64,000 nt of DNA, from NCBI GenBank assembly GCA_029962745.1, contig CM057157.1, forward strand, positions 3,489,048-3,553,047, read 5' to 3'. The stretch is from Echinometra lucunter (taxonomy: Eukaryota; Echinodermata; Echinoidea; Camarodonta; Echinometridae). Below the pieces are notes generated by a model. The model worked only from the letters and a program-made list of their open reading frames with translations, made no database searches and was not told where the DNA came from. Below are positions 45,561 through 56,698 of the stretch, in pieces; position 1 is the stretch's first letter; the number at the start of each line of letters is the position of its first letter. Made by a program: the position numbers and the translations under genes.

Positions 45561-46631
45561 TCTATGACTAAAAACAGCCTGCTTTCCAGACTCGAGCGGT
45601 GATGAGCTAATTCACACCTTAAATTAGTCTTTAAACCTGTAAACAGAAAAGCAACAATAAAATCAAACCCCCCCCCCCCCCCCTCATACCCCCAGTGGTT
45701 ACGCCATTGAAACAAATTAACAAAGAGATAGAGAAGCAAACAAGCAAACAAGAGACATGGAACAAAATGTTAATTGAAAGAGGGCCACCTTTAAGCCTTA
45801 GTCATTATTCTGCTCCCTCTAGAATGTTACGATCAAATAATTCTCCTATTATCCGCATTATTGAATTTGTGAAAGGGTTTTAGAATAAGGTATTTCATGC
45901 TAGAAATCTAGTTTTCTTTAAAAATTCCACAAGATCATTTTTGTTTTCTTTTGACAGGTTGGTTTCATTTCATTAGGATGGTCTCTACAATGAAGAGCTC
46001 ATGCAGTACGGTAATTGCACATAATAAGGACATGGCGAAGATGAAAAGCATTGTACTCAGTAATACAATACATTTACATCATGACAAAGGGGAGATGAAT
46101 ATTGGGAATACAAGGAATTTTATCAAGGTACCAAAAAATGACCAATAAGTACTATGTACCATGTTCTATGTGCTATGCTTTGTGCTATAAGAGCATACAT
46201 AACTTATGAAGCATTGAATAAAAAGACAAGAAGCGTTTTTTTAAATACATCCGCACAATCTATCACTCTATCATTTTTCTTTTCTGAACTAATGCTTTAT
46301 TTTGCAGTCACATTTTCTTTGTATTTTGCTTTGCTAGCAGCTACAGCATCAGCCCTGAACAGGAAGACTAGAAGACAGGTTAAATCATGCATGCAGTTCC
46401 GGGTACAAACGTCATTAGCACCATCTGCATGATTTGAGTTGTGTGAAACGTATTCCTCATGCATGCATCTATTCACTCGATGTTGAAGGGATGGTCCTCC
46501 ATAATGTGCGGATGACAGTTGGGAAGGAATGATAATTCGTCTGACATCAAGCACATAACGTAACAAACGATTGGCGTGTTTGATATCAGTGTGTGTGGAC
46601 GTTGCGGAGAATTGGGAGTATTCGGGGAAAT
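45561..46631. other. Sequence upstream of the signal-peptide exon
   Basis: It holds a C-run repeat (45660-45715) with an hAT-like caatggcgtaacc end on the minus strand. Any promoter of the plus-strand receptor should lie in or before this stretch, but no TATA or initiator could be assigned. Confidence 0.4.
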
Positions 46632-46707
46632 ATGGATACATGTAAATTAGTGAAGTTCATTTTGTTATATCTGTTTCCTTTCGTCTACTCTCTGGTACTG
46701 ATACGGG
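46632..46707 (+). CDS. Exon 1 of a receptor: signal peptide
   Basis: An ATG opens 25 codons that start MDTCKLVKFILLYLFPFVYS. A short polar N-terminus followed by a long hydrophobic core is typical of a signal peptide. The exon ends one base into a codon at a strong gtaagt donor. The first Ig exon at 50628 starts with the two bases that complete that codon to Gly. This ATG was chosen because the reading frame, hydrophobic core and donor phase all agree. No promoter motif was recognised. Cleavage site and transcription start are not determined. Confidence 0.72.
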
Positions 46708-47089
46708 GTAAGTTGCTAACATAACAATGATAACAACAACAACAAAATGACTGGTTATTTGGTTACTGGTGTGAGTATGATTAAATATGTGTGACTGTAT
46801 GAAAATGTCATGTGAACAACTTGGACTGTGTTTAATACTAGAAAATAACCTTTTCTGAAAATGTGTAGTTTGAGGTTGTTAAAATCGTTTAAAGTACGAG
46901 CTCATTTAAGGTTGGTAAGATGATAAACACCTTCTGTTTTATATGTGTATATTATTTTGCCTGTTCGTTTCTTATCTGTTCAGACCTGATGAAGGCCATG
47001 TTGGCCGAAAGCTTGCCATAATAAAAGGACATGATCAAGAGCTACGTCAGCTTCATTTCATTTATTTTCTTCCAATATATATATACATA
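46708..47089. other. Start of intron 1, with a Penelope-like motif
   Basis: At 46981-47010 the sequence runs gacctgatgaaggccatgtt and then ggccgaaagc. It resembles 3' fragments of retroelements and the core of hammerhead ribozymes. Nothing else was recognised. Confidence 0.35.
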
Positions 47090-47092
47090 TAT

Positions 47093-47225
47093 ATGGATGG
47101 AACACAGAGCAGGTGGTCTTCTCTGCATTAAGTTTCAGGTGCCACTGGTGGTAGTATACCTGTAGGGTCTGCATGTCTTTGGTGACGGTGCGCTCGGCTT
47201 CCTCAAAGGAGTTTGAGGTATATGT
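47093..47225 (-). pseudogene. Duplicate of the LINE RT fragment
   Basis: Nearly identical to 47547-47672 (shared ggtggtagtatacctgtagg). It encodes TSNSFEEAERTVTKDMQ on the minus strand. Confidence 0.75.
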
Positions 47226-47539
47226 ATATGTGTGTGTGTATTTTTTTTTCCTTTTTAGATTTGTATCTTTTTAGAGGGCAAGACCCATTCATTCATCATG
47301 CATGTGGTGGAGGTGACATACATGGCTAGGGTAAATGTAGGTGTATCACCTGGTTTACTAGAGCACTTGTGATTTATGAGCTGGCTGGACATGATTCTTA
47401 AACTGCCAGAGAACAGTGCAGTAACACCTGGTGCTGTTTAGATCTAAGTTAGTTGCTTTGTCATGAATGTTACCTTCTTTCCATGTTGGAACTCAATTCT
47501 GATATGTATAATACTACTACCTCATACGAAAGAAGCAGT

Positions 47540-47860
47540 TGTTCAGATGGAACACAGAGCAGGTGGTCTTCTCTGCATTGAGTTTCAGGCGCCACTGGTG
47601 GTAGTATACCTGTAGGGTCTGCATGTCTTTGGTGAGGGTGCGCTCGGCTTCCTCAAAGGAGTTTGAGGTATAGAGGGTGGCTAAGACTAGTCATCAGCAT
47701 AGGCATATTTGGAGCTACATGGTTTTAGGTATGTCCGCTATATATATATAGATTAAAGAGTCCTGATGTGAGAACCGATCCTTGGGGGACGCCGTTCATG
47801 AGGGTCCTGGTTCTGCTTGACTTACCATTAGTGAGCATCTTAATCCATGGAACTGCACTA
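47540..47860 (-). pseudogene. LINE reverse-transcriptase fragment
   Basis: The minus strand encodes MNGVPQGSVL, FNLYI, then LATLYTSNSFEEAERT and WHLKLNAEKTTCSVF-type sequence, from RT motifs B to D. The frame is broken around the expected YADD box. A partial duplicate lies at 47093-47225. Confidence 0.75.
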
Positions 47861-48061
47861 CTAAACGTTTCTTATTCACCAAACCATCGTGTACCATATA
47901 CGCCTACCATGGTTTGGTGTTAGTATGGCACCGTACCATCGTTATGGTAATGTAGGCCCTTGACTTTGTCCAAATTACCATCGTCATTGAGTAGAACAAG
48001 TAACACAAGTAACATTGTACTATTATCCATCGTAATTCAATGGTACATTATTATAAGGGGT

Positions 48062-49570
48062 CAGGGGCGTCGCTAGACTTTTTTTAATGGTCTAATAAAA
48101 TAACAAATAATGCCACCAATTGCGGCACCGAACGTCGATAAATTCAACCGTATAAAGCCCACCGAGGCATGTTCAATTGTGCGCCTCTGTCATATTTTCC
48201 TTTTGAACTACATATTTGTTCACCTCACTTGCAGAATGTGTTTGTTTTCCGAAAACATCCTGTATCTAAATACAGCGCAGCGAGCGAGGAAAAATATACA
48301 CTCTCTTTCGTACTTAAGTGATAGTTCTTCATTAAACTATATGGTGGACTTAAAGATATCTAAATTATATATTTGGTCACCTCTCTGGCCTGATTCATTC
48401 GGTTTCATAGACCACCCCAAATGTTAATATTATTCGAGCGAGCGCAGCGAGAGAGGAAAAAATCTATTTTTCATGGTAGAAGTGACAATTCTTTATCCAA
48501 ATACACGATGAAATTAAGTATGACATATCTAACTTATACAAGTACATTTGGTCACCTCACTTATTCGTTTGCTTTCCCAAATCCACCTTGTATCTGAATA
48601 TTGTACGAGCGAGCGTAGCGAGCGAGGAAAAAAACATATGTACTCCTTTGCATGAGAGAAGTGAAAGTTCTGCATCAAAAATGCATAATGGGCCTTTAAG
48701 ATATCTTTTTTTATTTTGGTCCCCTCTCTTATCTAAATCATTGCTTTCAAAGACTATCCAGTATCTAAATATTATACGAGCGAGCGTAGCGAGCGAGGAA
48801 AAAAACATAATCCTTTTCATGGTAGAAGTAGAACACGATGGGCCTTTAAGGTACCTATTTTGATATATGGTCACATCTCCTACCTCATTTATTTGCTTTT
48901 AAGACCATCCTATATCTAAATATTACACGAGCGAGCGCAGCGAGCGAGGAAAATATACATACTCTTTTTATGGTAGAAGTGATAATTCTTCATCAAAATA
49001 AATGATGGGCCTAAAGATTTCTAAATTATATATTTGTGTTCATCTCATTTGCCGAATATGTTTGCTTTTCGAAAACATCCTGTATCTGAATATAATACGA
49101 AAGAGCGCAGCGAGCTAGGAAAAATATACATACTCTTTTTATGGTAGAAGTAATTCTTCTTCATCAAAATACATGATTGGCCTAAAGATATCTAGATTAT
49201 AATGTTCATCTCACTAGCCGAATGTGTTTGCTTTCCGAAAACATCCTGTATCTTAATATAATACAAGCGAGCGCAGCCAGCGAGGAAAAATATACACTCT
49301 CTTTCGTGGTACTGTATTATTTCGTCAAAATGCACAAGCAAATAAGCTGAATATGACTCTGTTTGGGCACCTTACTCCTCTTTTTTTCTCTCTTTTTTCC
49401 TCCTTCCTCTTCCCTCTCCTTTCTCTCTTTCTCTCTCTCTCTCCTTTTCCTTTTTTTTTTTTTGCCGACAGCGATCGCGAATTTGCCGACAAGAATTTTG
49501 AATTGGGGATATCACACCCCCACACCCCCTCCCCACACCCCCTCCCCCTCCCCCACTAGCGACGCCCCTG
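48062..49570. mobile_element. Non-autonomous hAT-like element with seven internal repeats
   Basis: It begins caggggcgtcgctag and ends ctagcgacgcccctg, a perfect 15-bp inverted pair. The 8-bp flanks taaggggt (48054-48061) and taagtggt (49571-49578) match at seven positions. Inside, gagcgagcgnagcgagcgagg recurs at about 48274, 48436, 48606, 48778, 48928, 49097 and 49266. A C/T-rich block lies at the right end. No transposase. Confidence 0.88.
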
Positions 49571-49662
49571 TAAGTGGTCCCATACGAAATTGAGGTTGCA
49601 GGAATTTTGTAATTTCACTTTTCCTTTTAATTTACAGCTATAGAGTATGCCAGTCCATTTTA

Positions 49663-50003
49663 TGGTGGCCCTGAAGTACGCTCGACAACAGGTCATGTGC
49701 GACGTGAATTTCGCATAATCCCAGGTCCCGAACTTCGCATCCGAGGTCATGAAATTCATGACCTGTGGCGCAAACTTTGCATCCCAAGTCGTGAAATTCA
49801 TGACCCGCGGTGCGCCACGCGTCCTGAATTTCGCACCGCGGGTCGTGAATTTCACGACTTGGGATGCAGAGTTTACGCCACGGGTCATGAATTTCGCATC
49901 GCGGGTCGTGAATTTCACGACTTGGGATGCAAAGTTCAGGACCTGGGATGCGAAATTCACGTCGCACATGACCTGTTGTCGAGCGTACTTCAGGGCCACC
50001 ATA
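49663..50003. mobile_element. 341-bp palindromic foldback MITE
   Basis: Termini tggtggccctgaagtacgct and agcgtacttcagggccacca pair over about 55 bases. The flanks share cattta-type cattttа repeats: cattt-ta at 49656-49662 and 50004-50010. The centre is a chain of cgtgaatttcacgacttggg units, each itself palindromic. A transcript would fold into a long hairpin. Confidence 0.85.
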
Positions 50004-50627
50004 CATTTTAACACGATGAAATAAAAATCAGCCTGAAATGCTTCTTCTGATTTAGGCAATGCGACATATTTCTTCTTGGCCGCTGCTATAATTCAATTCC
50101 TCGGACACCATGATTGGACGTTAAGTTCAATAAATTGAGGTGGGCGAGTGGCCGAAACCAGATAACGCAAAGTTTAATTTCTTGAGCAATGAACAGCACA
50201 TGTGTTGCTTCAGTTGGAATAAAGTTATACAGTGGAAAATACAGATAGTAATTTAAGATTATACGAGACTGAGACAGGTTAGAATGTTCAGAGAATGTGC
50301 AACGGACTATTAAAAATTATCTTGTCATTAATTATTTTGAAGAAAGTAAATGGAACAGGGATACCCAAGCCTGTATGGATTCACTTAACCTGAGATGAAT
50401 GAATACATTCGACATATACTTGGCACTGTACATTCATCATTTTCCGCTCATAATTATTAAATGGGATGCTGTAGGAAACATTTCTTCTCAATAACCCGAT
50501 CTCTTTCTCAACTGAGCTAATGTTTTATTATTATTTGTCCTATTTAGCATCAAAACTGCTTTTAAAGAAGCAGAAATAGATACGAAAAGAAATCATTATT
50601 TTTTTCCCCTGTTGTATGTCACTTCAG

Positions 50628-50942
50628 GTGAAGTTTCCCACATCACAGTACTTACAGTGCAATACACCAGTGTAGGTACTGCTAGTGGTGTTCAGTATCA
50701 ATGTTGGCCCAGTGATCCAGATGGAGATGCTTTACTTTCATTTAATCGATCAGCTCCAATAACAACAAACCGTTCACCACCAGCAGATCAGCAACATTCG
50801 CACCGTTTTCCAGATGTCCGAGTAGTCAGATTCCCCTCCACATCACTATGGAGATCAGAAGGATTTGGTCCTTTCTACTGTCAGGCTTCTAAAACTGGTC
50901 GAGATGTCACAAGGGTTACCACATTCTTTCAGCGGTATGATG
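50628..50942 (+). CDS. Exon 2: Ig-like domain of receptor ectodomain
   Basis: This 315-bp exon has phase 1 at both ends, with an acttcag acceptor and a gtaagaa donor; such symmetrical phase-1 exons are typical of extracellular modules. The two Ig cysteines lie in VQYQCWPSDPDGD and FGPFYCQASK, about 65 residues apart. Strands such as ITVLTVQY and DVRVVRFPS fit a V/I-set fold. Two NRS sequons are visible. It is preceded by the signal-peptide exon and followed by a second Ig-like exon. The whole resembles the N-terminus of Tie-type receptors, but an RPTP ectodomain is equally possible. Confidence 0.8.
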
Positions 50943-51478
50943 GTAAGAAAAATGTTTGTGATTTTCAATTCTGTTACATAATTGTAGGCATGTTATATCA
51001 TCTACAGATTGTCCACTCTTTAAAATTATATTGTCATGATTGTTATATCATGACAGTCCCCCCCCCCCCCCAAAAAAAAAAAAAAAAAAAAAAAAAAACA
51101 CACACACAAGAAAAAACAAGTTATATTAGGATGTGATTGATGTAAAACAAATTTTTTATTTGTGGGATCTAATTTTATTTTGACATGATGAAAGTTAACT
51201 TATTTGTGTGTTTGAAAAGACACTTGTCTATGCTATTCACCTGTGTAATTGATACAAAGTTACATGTAAACTACAGAAGGGATGATGAAAAGTAAGATCA
51301 AGGACGTACCAAATGGAGAAGTACATGTAAAGTGTAGGTTTTGATATCAGTGGAATGTGCTTGAAAAAGTGAACACAAATTATCCATGCTATAAACTAAA
51401 ATCATATGAATTGAAGTTGTAGTGCATAACAAGTAATACAAAATTATATTTCAGATTTTGATTGTTTATTTTGTGCAG

Positions 51479-51745
51479 CTAAATTCATACCTAGTGATGG
51501 AATGTTCACCAAGACAGTGAATGTGAATGATACCAATGTAATGATCAGCATGACCATACGGACCCAGTCATCAAACGAGATCAACTGGAGGAAAGATGGA
51601 GGTGGTAAATTGGACACGTATAATGGCCAAAACCAGATCACCTTCCCAGACCCAATCCAAACATCAGATGCAGGGATCTATGAGATATACTATAACACTG
51701 AGAGGAATGACAATAGAGGAGGATTATACAGGCTCATTGTCAGAG
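51479..51745 (+). CDS. Exon 3: second Ig-like domain without cysteines
   Basis: This 267-bp exon is phase 1-1 with a ttgtgcag acceptor and a gtattt donor. It encodes about 88 residues. Landmarks are NEINWRKDGGGKLD (the core Trp of an Ig fold), then SDAGIYEIYYN (the D-x-G-x-Y signature before strand F), ending RLIVR. The usual disulfide cysteines are absent. It joins upstream as Ala and downstream as Arg-Glu into the EGF exon. It acts outside the cell; the ligand is unknown. Confidence 0.8.
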
Positions 51746-52059
51746 GTATTTTGTATTATTATTGTTATTTTTTTCATCATCCTTATATTCAGCTTTGAGA
51801 AATGTACATGTCGAGACATGGGAAGATGGTCTTGTAATAGATTTGGTCTCCTTGTGTTTTAGGTCAATGTTCTTGGAAATTTGGTTTGAAAAGATGACTA
51901 AAACTTGAAATGAAAAAGAAAAGAAGCATGATATATTATGCAACATTTTCATACAAAAAAATGTGAGCTTTAACCCTAAAAAGACTGGGGGGCCCCTGGA
52001 AATTTTTGCTGCAAAATTTGAACCACCGCATTTCACACCACGCCACTTTCTGACTTTTG
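51746..52059. other. Intron with an unclassified interspersed repeat
   Basis: The stretch ggggggcccctggaaattt and neighbouring sequence looks repetitive, but its borders were not resolved. Confidence 0.4.
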
Positions 52060-52745
52060 TATGCCTCCGCCACCGTAGGTGGTGCCGGAGGCATTATGTT
52101 TTCGGGTCGTCTGTCCGTCCGTCCGTCCATCCCAATTTTGTTCTCCCAATAACTTAAAAACCGTTTGACGGATCAACTTCAAACTTGGTTTGTGTATGCA
52201 TATGGGAGGGACAATGATTTGACTACATTTTGGAGTCTCAAGGTCAAAGGTCAAAGGTCATAGAGGTCATTATGTATATAGAAATGGTTCGTTCTACGAT
52301 AACTACACAGCCATTTGATGGATCAACTTCAGACTCGGCTCATGTATGCGTATGGAAGGGACAATGATCTGATTAGATTTTGGGTCTCAAGGTCAAAGGT
52401 CAAAGGTCACAGAGGTCATGTTCATAAAAATGGTTCATTCTCGCGATAACTCAATAACCATTTGACGGATCAACTTCAAACTTGACTCATTATGCATATG
52501 GAAGGGACAATGATCTGATTACACTTTGGGGTCTCAAGGTCAAAGGTCAAAGGTCATAGAAGTCATTATATACATGAAACTTGCTTGTTCTTGCGATAAA
52601 TCAACAACTCCGTGACGGTTCAACTTCAAACTTGGCTCATGTATGCATATGGAAAGGGCAATGGTCTCATTAGATTTGGGGGTCACACGGTCGAAGGTCG
52701 AAGGTCAAAGATGTCATTGTACAGATTAAAATAAATCAACATGAA
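52060..52745. repeat. Interspersed repeat with four ~150-bp units and AGGTCA clusters
   Basis: A hairpin (gcctccgccaccgtaggtgg…) opens the block. Units with gatcaacttcaaactt recur at 52171, 52321, 52468 and 52618. Each ends in aaggtcaaaggtcaaaggtc or a close variant. A relative of this repeat ends contig A near 16910-17000. Confidence 0.85.
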
Positions 52746-53296
52746 TGTGCCGTACATTTCTGATCTGGCAATGGCGGAGACATAAATTTCTACCGCGCGC
52801 GGTCGAGGATTCATCTAGTTCTTTCAAGTCTTGCACAGCGAGCTTACGAAAATATATCACACCGTTACTGAGCCACGTGATGGTTGTGACCGTTTATGAC
52901 CTCATGTCAGCCCGAGAACAGAAAATTTCTGAGTTTTGTGTACAAAATGAATGGGAAAGGAGCATTTTCTCATATCCTCCATTATCACCTATAATTTCTC
53001 ATTCAAGCTGTTATTATCATTCTAACCGAATATTGGACAGATAACACCCTGGAACAGCGAACTTAAATGTAACAATCAAAAAAAATAAAGTTGAAAAACA
53101 AATTTACATGTAAGTTCCCCATCTGTCCTTATGCAAATCCTCCAGAATAGCCCAGTATTTTTAACTGCTCATTAATGTATCCTGATAAGTTTGTATCATT
53201 CATTTTGAAGATGTATTCATGCTCTTAATATGATACTAAATATGTTATGATTTTGTCACACATACTTTGTAAATGAATATGAATTGTGTTAATTGA

Positions 53297-54396
53297 GTTT
53301 GAAGTTTGAAGTTTCTTTTATTTCCACATAATGTAAGTAACACAAATAAATAAACATACATATTCTTATTCTTGGAATAACAATATTTGAAATAAATTTG
53401 CATATGAAAAATAATACATTTTACTCTTTGTAAGTATTAAGTTACAATAAGAAAAATAAATCAGTGGAGGAGTCTATTTAAAGAAGCAAAGCTTGTATTG
53501 TATAGACCCCTATCTGGCTTAAAAAATAATACAACAACAATAATGTAATACGAATGTATATGTGCTTATATGTTATTCCACCATCCCCCCCGCCCCGCGG
53601 CCCCGACCACAGAAAAGAAGGAGTAATATGACTTACATTAGTTGGTACATGTAAAATACAAAAACAAAAGAATGAAAAAAGAAAAAAAGAATGAATTCAG
53701 AGAGAGAGAAAGGGAGAGAAATGGAGGGATGTAGATGAAGGATGAAAATGGTGAAGATGGGGGATGGAGGACGGGGAATTTTACATTACGATTACTTTTG
53801 CAAAGCTTTAGATCTTATTATAGTGTTATTTTCATTAACAAGTTTATGTTGAATAATTATGCATTCCATTCGTGCTGACAATTAACAGTTATATCTATCT
53901 AAAAAGAACTTTTTGTTCTTTGGCATGTGGCATCTCAAATGCCACAGAATGTGGCATTTGAGATTTAAAATGAACGCAGATAAAGTTTACGTTTGAATGA
54001 AAAAATAGTTGGGGCTGCTTTAATGGTATTATTCAAAGAGTTCCATAACTGTGGTCCTGTGTATATAAATGTCTTTTGAGTAGTAAGTGTTCTGGTCAGT
54101 GGGAGATGTAACATATTAGATTGTCTTGTAGGATAATTGTGAACTTGATTGTTTCTTGAGAATATCTGTTGTAATAAATGTTCCGGTAATTGATTTTTTT
54201 TAAAGTGGTACATAAAGCATCCAAGGTTGTACAAGTATAGTTCATCTATTTTTAAGACTTTATTATTTAAAAATAGAGCGCTAGTGTGAGAACGATAGCT
54301 TTTATTGCAAATGATTCTCATCAGTCTTTTTTGTAAAACTAAAACTGTATCGACTAATGTCAAAATTATAGTTGGCACACAGAAGTAATGAATCAT
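53297..54396 (-). mobile_element. 5'-truncated LINE with RT C-terminus
   Basis: The minus strand from 54396 to 53965 encodes VLQKRLMRIICN, LYNLGCFMYHF, NYPTRQSN and FIYTGPQLWNSLN, the C-terminal part of the same LINE group as 33049-38697. About 660 bp of 3' UTR and a cttcaaacttcaaac tail at 53297-53325 follow. Confidence 0.8.
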
Positions 54397-54502
54397 GTAA
54401 TGTCTAACTATAAAACAATAATAACGAGATGAGGAAAAAAACTTGCTATTTCATCATCAGTCAACATTTCTGGAGTTTTGAAACAAAGGTTGAAGTCCAT
54501 AC

Positions 54503-54755
54503 ATGTATGTATCCACAGAGTCCATCTGCTTGATAGTGTTTGTTACTCTGGTCCGACCACATTTGGAATATGGAAACATTCTGTGGCATTTGAGATTTAA
54601 AATGGACGCAGATAAAGTTGAGAAGGTACAGAGGAGAGCTACTTGCATGATTCCTGGTCTCCGGAGTTTACCCTTTGAACAACGCTTAGAAAGACTCAAC
54701 CTACACTCACTATTTTACAGAAGACGTAGAGGGGATATGATTACAGTTTATAAGC
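54503..54755 (+). pseudogene. RT C-terminal fragment of another LINE
   Basis: The open frame encodes LVRPHLEYGNILWHLRF, VQRRATCMIPGLRSLPF and RRRRGDMITVYK, a typical RT thumb/C-terminal region. It is cut at the right by the hAT-like fragment at 54756. Confidence 0.82.
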
Positions 54756-55040
54756 ACGGGCGTCGATGAAGGGGGGGGGGAGGTGTGTTACCCCCCTCCC
54801 CCCACTCAAAATTCTTGTCGGCAAATTCACGATCGCTGCCGGCAAAAAAAAGGAGATAAAGAGAGAGAGAGAGAGAGAAAAGAGAGGGAAGAGGAAGGAG
54901 GGGAAAAAAAGGAAAAAAGAGGAGTAAGGTGCCCAAATAGAGTCATATTCGGCTTATTTGCTTGTGAATTTTGACGACAAAATTATACTGGTACCACGAA
55001 AGAGAGTGTATATTTTTCCTTGCTCGCTGCGCTCGCTTGT
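54756..55040. mobile_element. Inverted, truncated copy of the 48062-49570 element
   Basis: gggcgtcgatgaagg, a degenerate terminus, is followed by the reverse complement of about 49265-49560, including ctcgctgcgctcgcttg. It stops abruptly where a LINE begins. Confidence 0.8.
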
Positions 55041-56357
55041 ATGCGAGTAAAGCATTTGATGGAGTTAATTGTGTTAAGTTGTTTAAAATCATGTTATATA
55101 AAGGAATATGTCCCATGTTCTGTAAACTATTATCGAATGTGTATCTGGACCAAAAGATCCGTAATAGATGGAGCGGTGTATATTCTGACACTTGTTTACA
55201 GTCTCAAATGGTGTCAAACAGGGTGGAATTTTATCTCCGATTTTATATTGTTTGTATATTGATGGTCTTTTGCCAAAGTGACCACGGTGAAGGTTGTTTT
55301 ATGGGACAAGTTTTTGCGGGGGCATTCTCTTATTCCGATGATGTAATCCTGCTGTCACCTAGCATTACAGCCCTCAGCAGAATGATTCTATCCGTCAGAA
55401 TTATGCTTAGGAATATGATATAGAATTCAATAGCGAGAAGAGCCAGCTTATTATTTTTAGATGTGATGGAAAAAATGAAAAGGACCCAATGATAAAAGTT
55501 AGTGGTAGTCCTGTTAAGGTTGTGGATAGAATTTGTCATCTCGGTCACATTATCGGTAATGATATTTTTAGTGTTGATATTTCCAAACCTATTGTGATTT
55601 CAATTGTCAATGTAATATTTTATTAAGTAATTTCAAAGATGCTATAAAATGTTATTTACATAATATCTTGTTCCAAAAATTCTGTTGTAGCTTTTATGGA
55701 ACACAGTTATATGCACTGTTTGATTCATCTTTGGATGCTCTATTTAGACATTGGAGAATAGCTGTTCCAAGAGTTTGGAAAGTTCCTTGGCAAACACACA
55801 CTGTGTTTTTACCTTTTCTTGCCAAAATGATGTGCATAAAATTGTGGTTTCACAAGAGATGCATGAATTTCATATTGAATTCTCTTAAGGCTGATAACTT
55901 TATTGTATCATAAATTATATCACATATATGAGTCAGTTTGGCTCATTCTCTGTACTTGGAGGCAATATTAAATACTTGAAAAGTAAATATATAATGGATC
56001 ATAGACAGGTAATTAGGAAGTGGAATGAGGTACAGTGCTCTTCAGTACATGTTGCACGTAAAGTCAAGCAAATTAGGAGATTGATTTTGATGAGGGATGA
56101 AAGGGATGAATCCTTTTTAAGCCAGAGTGAATGTAAAGAGCTGATTGACTTTCTTTGTCTGGGTTATTTTTTTTCTTATACTTTTTCTTCACTGTATAAC
56201 TGTAGGTCTGCTATTTCAATTTGCTGAATATGCTTTCTTTTTATGTTTTGATCTTTGTATGTAAATTTATGTATGTATTATTTGTATGTGAACCTTTTTT
56301 TTTTAATGTGCTGTTTTATGCGAATGAAGAACAAATTGAATTGAATTGAATTGAATA
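55041..56357 (+). mobile_element. 5'-truncated LINE with (ATTGA)n tail
   Basis: Decayed RT begins ASKAFDGVNCVKLFKIMLYK. GGIL (in another frame), FSYSDDVILLSPS (a degenerate Y-x-D-D box) and later KSQLIIF follow, with many frame breaks. It ends in attgaattgaattgaattga at about 56335-56357. The 5' truncation at 55040 joins the hAT-like fragment. Confidence 0.8.
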
Positions 56358-56698
56358 ATGCATATACACTTGTATAACCACATGTACGTGATACATACAA
56401 TATTCCAAGTCATCTCTTGACATCCGGGCTCTCAGGAAGGACAGCAATTACTATGCTGCAGAGGCTTCCTGGATAAACAAAATTATTTATTTGTTATTAT
56501 TATTAAACGATAAGATGTGTGTGGAACGCAAAGGATATCATGCTTATATTTTTTTCCTTTTCAGATGTGCCTTTCTCTTCCTCAAGAATCATCATTATTT
56601 CTGACCAGCTTATTTTCTGTTGAACGAAAACTTTCTGAGGACTATTTTGGAATATAGTTTACAATGTAATTTTATATTCAATCTCACTTTACTATTAG

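Noticed and set aside
45958..46127. Open exon-like stretch starting GWFHFIRMVST
   Set aside because: Splice sites are possible, but start and end phases do not suit the phase-1 series, it lies upstream of the signal-peptide ATG, and no domain is recognisable.
46154..46641. Overlapping open frames on both strands near 46.3 kb
   Set aside because: No family resemblance and no splice context. The plus-strand frame only resembles a membrane segment by chance hydrophobicity.
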